Source of the DNA: DATGMB01 sp035293845
GTDB lineage: Bacteria; Acidobacteriota; Terriglobia; Bryobacterales; Bryobacteraceae
Assembly (NCBI GenBank): GCA_035293845.1
Contig: DATGMB010000169.1
Location: 1 to 25,293 of the forward strand
Length of the DNA: 25,293 bases
Reading direction: 5' to 3'
The notes under the pieces: generated by a model
Databases searched by the model: none
What the model was told of the DNA's origin: nothing
Seen by the model: only the letters and a program-made list of their open reading frames with translations
Made by a program: the position numbers and the translations under genes
In this document: one piece after another, positions 22,459 through 25,293 of the stretch
Numbering within the stretch: the stretch's first letter is position 1
How the letters are laid out: every line of letters starts with the position of its first letter

Positions 22459-23954
22459 TTTGGCCCCGTGTGTTGGAACGTCGAGTTTTGATCGATGAAG
22501 GCCGACACGTCCGACTGGGGGATTCGGTAAGCCAGGTAGCCGTTCGTGTAGACCCAATATGTCGGAAATATGCTGAGGTTCTGGGTGGTGCTGCTCGTGG
22601 TGTTCTGGGTGAACGCCTGGGTTTTTCCGTTTGAATCGAACTGGATTGCCGACCAAATCCAAGGCGTCGAGGTGGTGTAGTCGGGGTTGTTTGGAGGTCC
22701 ATTCAGGAACTGATTGACGGCCTGCCCTTCCTGGCCAAGCCTCCCCTGGTTAAGCAGGTAAGCCCAGTAGCCATTCTGCGTGAGGGCGGGCTGCGGGTTT
22801 AGTGGGTTTTGCTCTGCCGCGAGGGAGAAAAGCTGCGTCGGCGTCCCGAAGCAGGGCTCCGGCGTGACGCCAGGCACGGCTGTGGCCTTCAGGATGCCCG
22901 CATTGGGAATCCAGGAGATCGCGCTTTGGGGAGTTAGCTCGTAATACTGCTGGTAGCGGGTGTAGAGCCGAAATTGTTTGCTCGCCAGGAAGCCGCTCTG
23001 GTCGGGGGCCAGCGAGCTCGGCGGTGCGGCATTCGCTGAGTTGTGGATCAGAAACTGGTTGGCGAAAAGGACCTCGGCGGGCGAGAAGCCGTTGCCGCCG
23101 GGGCCGGTGCCAGCGCCGATGCCGGCTTCGCCGCCGGCCAACCATTTAGCCAGAGTCAGAGGGCAGTTGGGCAGGAGTGTGACCGGATCGGAACCTTCCA
23201 GGCCCTGGAACACCGGATCTGTCTGGCTCAACTGGCTGGCATCGATCGGCACCTTGCTCGCGTCAACCCATGCGATAACAGTGGTGTCGTTCCCGAGCGC
23301 GAAGGTGAACGAGTCGGACGCCTGCGTACCACAGGGCGCCGTCATCGACAGTATCACCGAACTCCCGGAAAACGATGTCGTGCAGGTCACACCTGATCCA
23401 GCCGGAGCGCTACACGTGGTAGCCGAACTCGGAACCGTGTTGCTGGACGTCACATTGTTCGTAATGCTCACCTGCTGTCCGTTATTATGAACAATCCCGC
23501 TCCCCGTCACCGAGTTCACCGCAAACGTCGTCACCTGCGTGCCGAGCGAAAAGTTGGCCGTTTTCGTGTAGTTGTCCGATGGCCGCGCGCCGGTAAGGAC
23601 CAGCGGGAACGAGCCGCCGGGAGTCGCGGCCGTGCTGTTCAGCGTCAGCGTGCTGCTGGCCGTGCCCCCGCTGCTCAAGAGCACCGAGGAGGGCGAGAAC
23701 TGCCACGTCACCCCGGCCGACATGTTGCTGCCCTGGGGCGCGCCGACGCTCAGATGCACCGTTCCGGCCCAACCGCCGATCGAGGTGACCGTCACCGGAT
23801 AGCTGATGCTGCTCTGCGCCGGCAGGACATTGGCCGTCGGCGTCCCCAGCGCGATCGAGAAATCCGATCCGCAACAGGTGAAAAAGGTGAGCAGCCCGGC
23901 TTGCCGTTCCAAGGCCGATGGACTGCGCGTCGGCGGCGAGCTGAAGTTGTTCAT
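22455..23954 (-). CDS. C-terminal part of a frameshifted extracellular repeat protein
   Basis: The frame from ATG 23954 gives 499 residues, but only from about residue 25 does it continue the protein encoded upstream in another frame. It carries an Ig-like beta repeat (DFSIALGTPTANVLPAQSS, SYPVTVTSIGGWAGTVHLSV, SGGTASSTLTL) of the kind found in Acidobacteriota surface proteins. It then has a ~330-residue C-terminal region with CPLTLAKWLAGGEAG, FANQFLIHNSAN and YTRYQQYYELTPQSA that I do not recognise. No membrane anchor or sorting signal is obvious at the end (QNSTFQHTGPK). Its stop overlaps the next ATG. It is possible, though less likely, that this frame is translated alone from 23954. Confidence 0.65.
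   Translation of the reverse strand: MNNFSSPPTRSPSALERQAGLLTFFTCCGSDFSIALGTPTANVLPAQSSISYPVTVTSIGGWAGTVHLSVGAPQGSNMSAGVTWQFSPSSVLLSSGGTASSTLTLNSTAATPGGSFPLVLTGARPSDNYTKTANFSLGTQVTTFAVNSVTGSGIVHNNGQQVSITNNVTSSNTVPSSATTCSAPAGSGVTCTTSFSGSSVILSMTAPCGTQASDSFTFALGNDTTVIAWVDASKVPIDASQLSQTDPVFQGLEGSDPVTLLPNCPLTLAKWLAGGEAGIGAGTGPGGNGFSPAEVLFANQFLIHNSANAAPPSSLAPDQSGFLASKQFRLYTRYQQYYELTPQSAISWIPNAGILKATAVPGVTPEPCFGTPTQLFSLAAEQNPLNPQPALTQNGYWAYLLNQGRLGQEGQAVNQFLNGPPNNPDYTTSTPWIWSAIQFDSNGKTQAFTQNTTSSTTQNLSIFPTYWVYTNGYLAYRIPQSDVSAFIDQNSTFQHTGPK
23881..23885 (-). other. Apparent +1 frameshift at a homopolymer
   Basis: The minus-strand run TTTTT lies where the sensible reading passes from one frame to another. 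Removing one T joins LGTASRAAHLF to TCCGSDFSIALGTPTANV, giving one continuous open frame. Beyond this point the upstream frame turns into Arg/His-rich shadow sequence. It may be a real mutation or a sequencing error. Confidence 0.6.
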
Positions 23955-24979
23955 AAAGGCCCCCGTTCGGGCAGCTATTGTTGGTAATCGTGCCGGTCAC
24001 CGGATGGTTGGAGGAGAGGGGTCCCGGCAGCGTCACCTGGAAACAGGGACTGGAACTGCCGCCGCTCAAGCTCAGCAGGAGGATATAGTCGCTGTTGAAT
24101 CCGTTCAACGGAGTGACCGTGAAGGTCAGGGTGACGGTGGCGCCGTAAGGGACGATCGCGCTGGAGGGCGAAACGTTGAACACGAAATCCTGCCCCTGGC
24201 TGACGACCAGCGCTCCCAGATCGGTCTGCGCCGTGGTCACCTGCTCGGCGCTGGTGCCGGTAGCGTACACTTCATGCGTGCCGACCATGCTCTGCTCCTT
24301 GAACGCCATGCTCAGCGACAGCCGGACCGCATCGGGGTTGTTGGGGACCGGCATCAGCGATGAGTTTCCCAGGTCGATGGCGCAGCTTCCGTTAGTGACC
24401 TTGGCTCCCTGCGTCCCCAGGATGCCGGTTGCGGAGCCGGACAGGCTGAGGTTGCCCGTGCTGTCCCACTCGAAGCTGCACCCGTCGATCTGCACCTGCC
24501 CGGAGGCAATGTCGCTCGCGCCGTTTCTGCTCGCGTACGTCACCGAGAATGTGGAGTACACGCCGCCCACCACGCTCGCCGGCACCGCGAGCGCCAGCGG
24601 ATTGGCGTAGACCGGCAGCGCCGTAATGTTCGTCGGGTCGCTCACGCTGGCGTTGAACGCCCCGCCGCCCGAGACCGCGGCCGAGTTCGTCGTGCTCGCT
24701 GGAGCGTTGATCGCCGCCGTCACCGTGATCGGCGGGTACGCCGCGCCGGTCGGGAGCGAATCGCTGCGCGTGCAGGAGATTCCGGTGCAGGTCCAGCCGG
24801 AGCCGGAGAGGCCGGTCGGGATCAGGCCGGAGCCGGGCGCTTCGGTGACCGTGACGGCGCCGCCGGTCGGGCCGGCCGTGGACACGTTGGAGACGGTCAG
24901 GGTGTAGGTGGCATTGCTCTCGCCCTGCGTGAACGGGTCGGTGCGCGCGGAGGTGATGGTCAGCGACGGGGGCAGGACC
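23881..24979 (-). pseudogene. N-terminal remnant of DUF11-type repeat surface protein, cut by an IS element
   Basis: Read on the minus strand from the IS junction, the frame encodes LPPSLTITSARTDPFTQGES, then NATYTLTVSNV and GSGWTCTGISCTRSD, a DUF11-type extracellular repeat. Two or three more beta-rich modules follow (VYSTFSVTYASRNGASD, IVPYGATVTLTFTVTPLNG). The frame has no start of its own: it meets a TGA at the IS boundary, so the GTG at 24885 is inside the repeat and not a credible start. The missing 5' portion, with signal peptide, should lie beyond the IS element. Together with the frameshift at 23881-23885 the gene looks inactivated. Confidence 0.75.
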
Positions 24980-25087
24980 GAAAGCGATCAGTAATCTTAT
25001 CCAAAGCGATCGCAGTTTTCATCGAAAGCGATCACAGTTTTCACGCGAAACCGATCAGTTTTGCGGGGACGTGAAAACGGTGATCGG
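24979..25087. repeat. Multiple terminal repeats of the IS21-family element
   Basis: Four direct copies of CGAAAGCGATCACAGTTTTC-like units start at 24979, 25002, 25023 and 25046, about two helical turns (21-23 bases) apart. An inverted partial copy, GTGAAAACGGTGATCGG, is at 25071-25087. IS21 members are known to carry such repeats as likely transposase binding sites. Confidence 0.8.
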
Positions 25088-25293
25088 AATCTTGAAAACG
25101 GCCTGTGGAAACCGGCGGCGCTGGACGACAATCGGGCAGCTTCCCCCCAGGAGGTGGAGTTGCCCAGAAAGAGAGCGTCCATGCGAAAGGTCCACGAACT
25201 ATTGCGGCTGCATTTCGATTTGAATCTGCCGCAGCGACAAATTGCTCGCAGCATCAAAGTCAGCCAGAGCACGGTCAACGAGTACCTGAGCCG
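24980..25293 (+). mobile_element. IS21-family insertion sequence, left end (continues past the window)
   Basis: The segment has multiple short terminal repeats, a ~70-base spacer and the start of an IstA-type transposase, an arrangement typical of IS21-family elements. Coding sequence of the repeat protein stops at about 24979-24985. The exact tip and any target duplication cannot be fixed because the other end is outside the window. Confidence 0.8.
25160..25293 (+). CDS. istA: IS21-family transposase IstA, N-terminal part
   Basis: The partial frame gives MPRKRASMRKVHELLRLHFD, then LNLPQRQIARSIKVSQSTVN and EYLSR before the window ends. This matches the N-terminal helix-turn-helix that recognises the IS ends in IstA transposases; the DDE catalytic core and the istB helper ATPase would lie to the right. 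I favour the TTG at 25160 because AGGAGG (25149-25154) precedes it by five bases and MPxKR-MRK is the usual start in this family. ATG 25181 is the alternative. Confidence 0.82.
   Translation, partial: MPRKRASMRKVHELLRLHFDLNLPQRQIARSIKVSQSTVNEYLS

Noticed and set aside
24979..25087. CRISPR array
   Set aside because: Units are 17-23 bases with essentially no unique spacers, one copy is inverted, and they adjoin an istA gene; they are IS terminal repeats.

Overview
The window reads as a GC-rich chromosomal segment from an Acidobacteriota genome, most likely the Solibacter/Bryobacter branch. The clearest pointer is the secreted protein at 11025-12932, whose last ~240 residues match from memory the Solibacter-type C-terminal domain (TIGR03437). 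A DUF2934 protein, a DUF11-type repeat protein and a fused trehalose synthase/maltokinase fit this assignment. It rests on motif recognition, not on a search.

Layout. Positions 14-131 hold a 5S rRNA gene, the end of an rRNA operon, with its own terminator. A gene-poor stretch with phased TGTGGAAAA-like repeats follows, then a small glycine-rich RRM RNA-binding protein (541-903). On the minus strand lie dnaG (primase) and rpoD (housekeeping sigma factor), as in the classic macromolecular-synthesis operon but without an rpsU next to dnaG. After a small putative membrane protein (4592-4819), gltB and gltD (4985-10937) encode the two glutamate synthase subunits in an overlapping operon. A -24/-12 (sigma-54-like) promoter candidate lies just upstream. 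gltB carries an in-frame copy of a short dispersed-repeat sequence in a variable linker.

The Solibacter-type secreted protein (11025-12932) ends in a strong hairpin terminator. Next are tRNA-Lys(TTT) (13041-13115), a convergent secreted PIG-L/LmbE-type deacetylase, two tiny overlapping putative membrane-peptide ORFs, and a DUF2934 protein. The plus-strand pair treS-mak fusion (14908-18171) and treY (18206-20914) covers maltose/trehalose interconversion, maltose phosphorylation toward the GlgE alpha-glucan pathway, and conversion of glucan ends to maltooligosyltrehalose. No treZ or glgE is in the window.

The right end (20942-24979, minus strand) is a three-gene cassette joined by two ATGA overlaps. 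It encodes a large extracellular repeat protein, a secreted helical-repeat protein and a secreted carboxypeptidase-regulatory-like protein. The large gene looks broken twice: by an apparent +1 frameshift at a five-base homopolymer (23881-23885), and at its 5' side by an IS21-family element whose left end, multiple terminal repeats and start of istA occupy about 24980 to the window edge.

Most of the window is conserved metabolic or housekeeping sequence. The parts that are less well explained are the right-hand cassette with its IS junction, the dispersed repeat inside gltB, the candidate nitrogen promoter and the phased repeats after the 5S gene.
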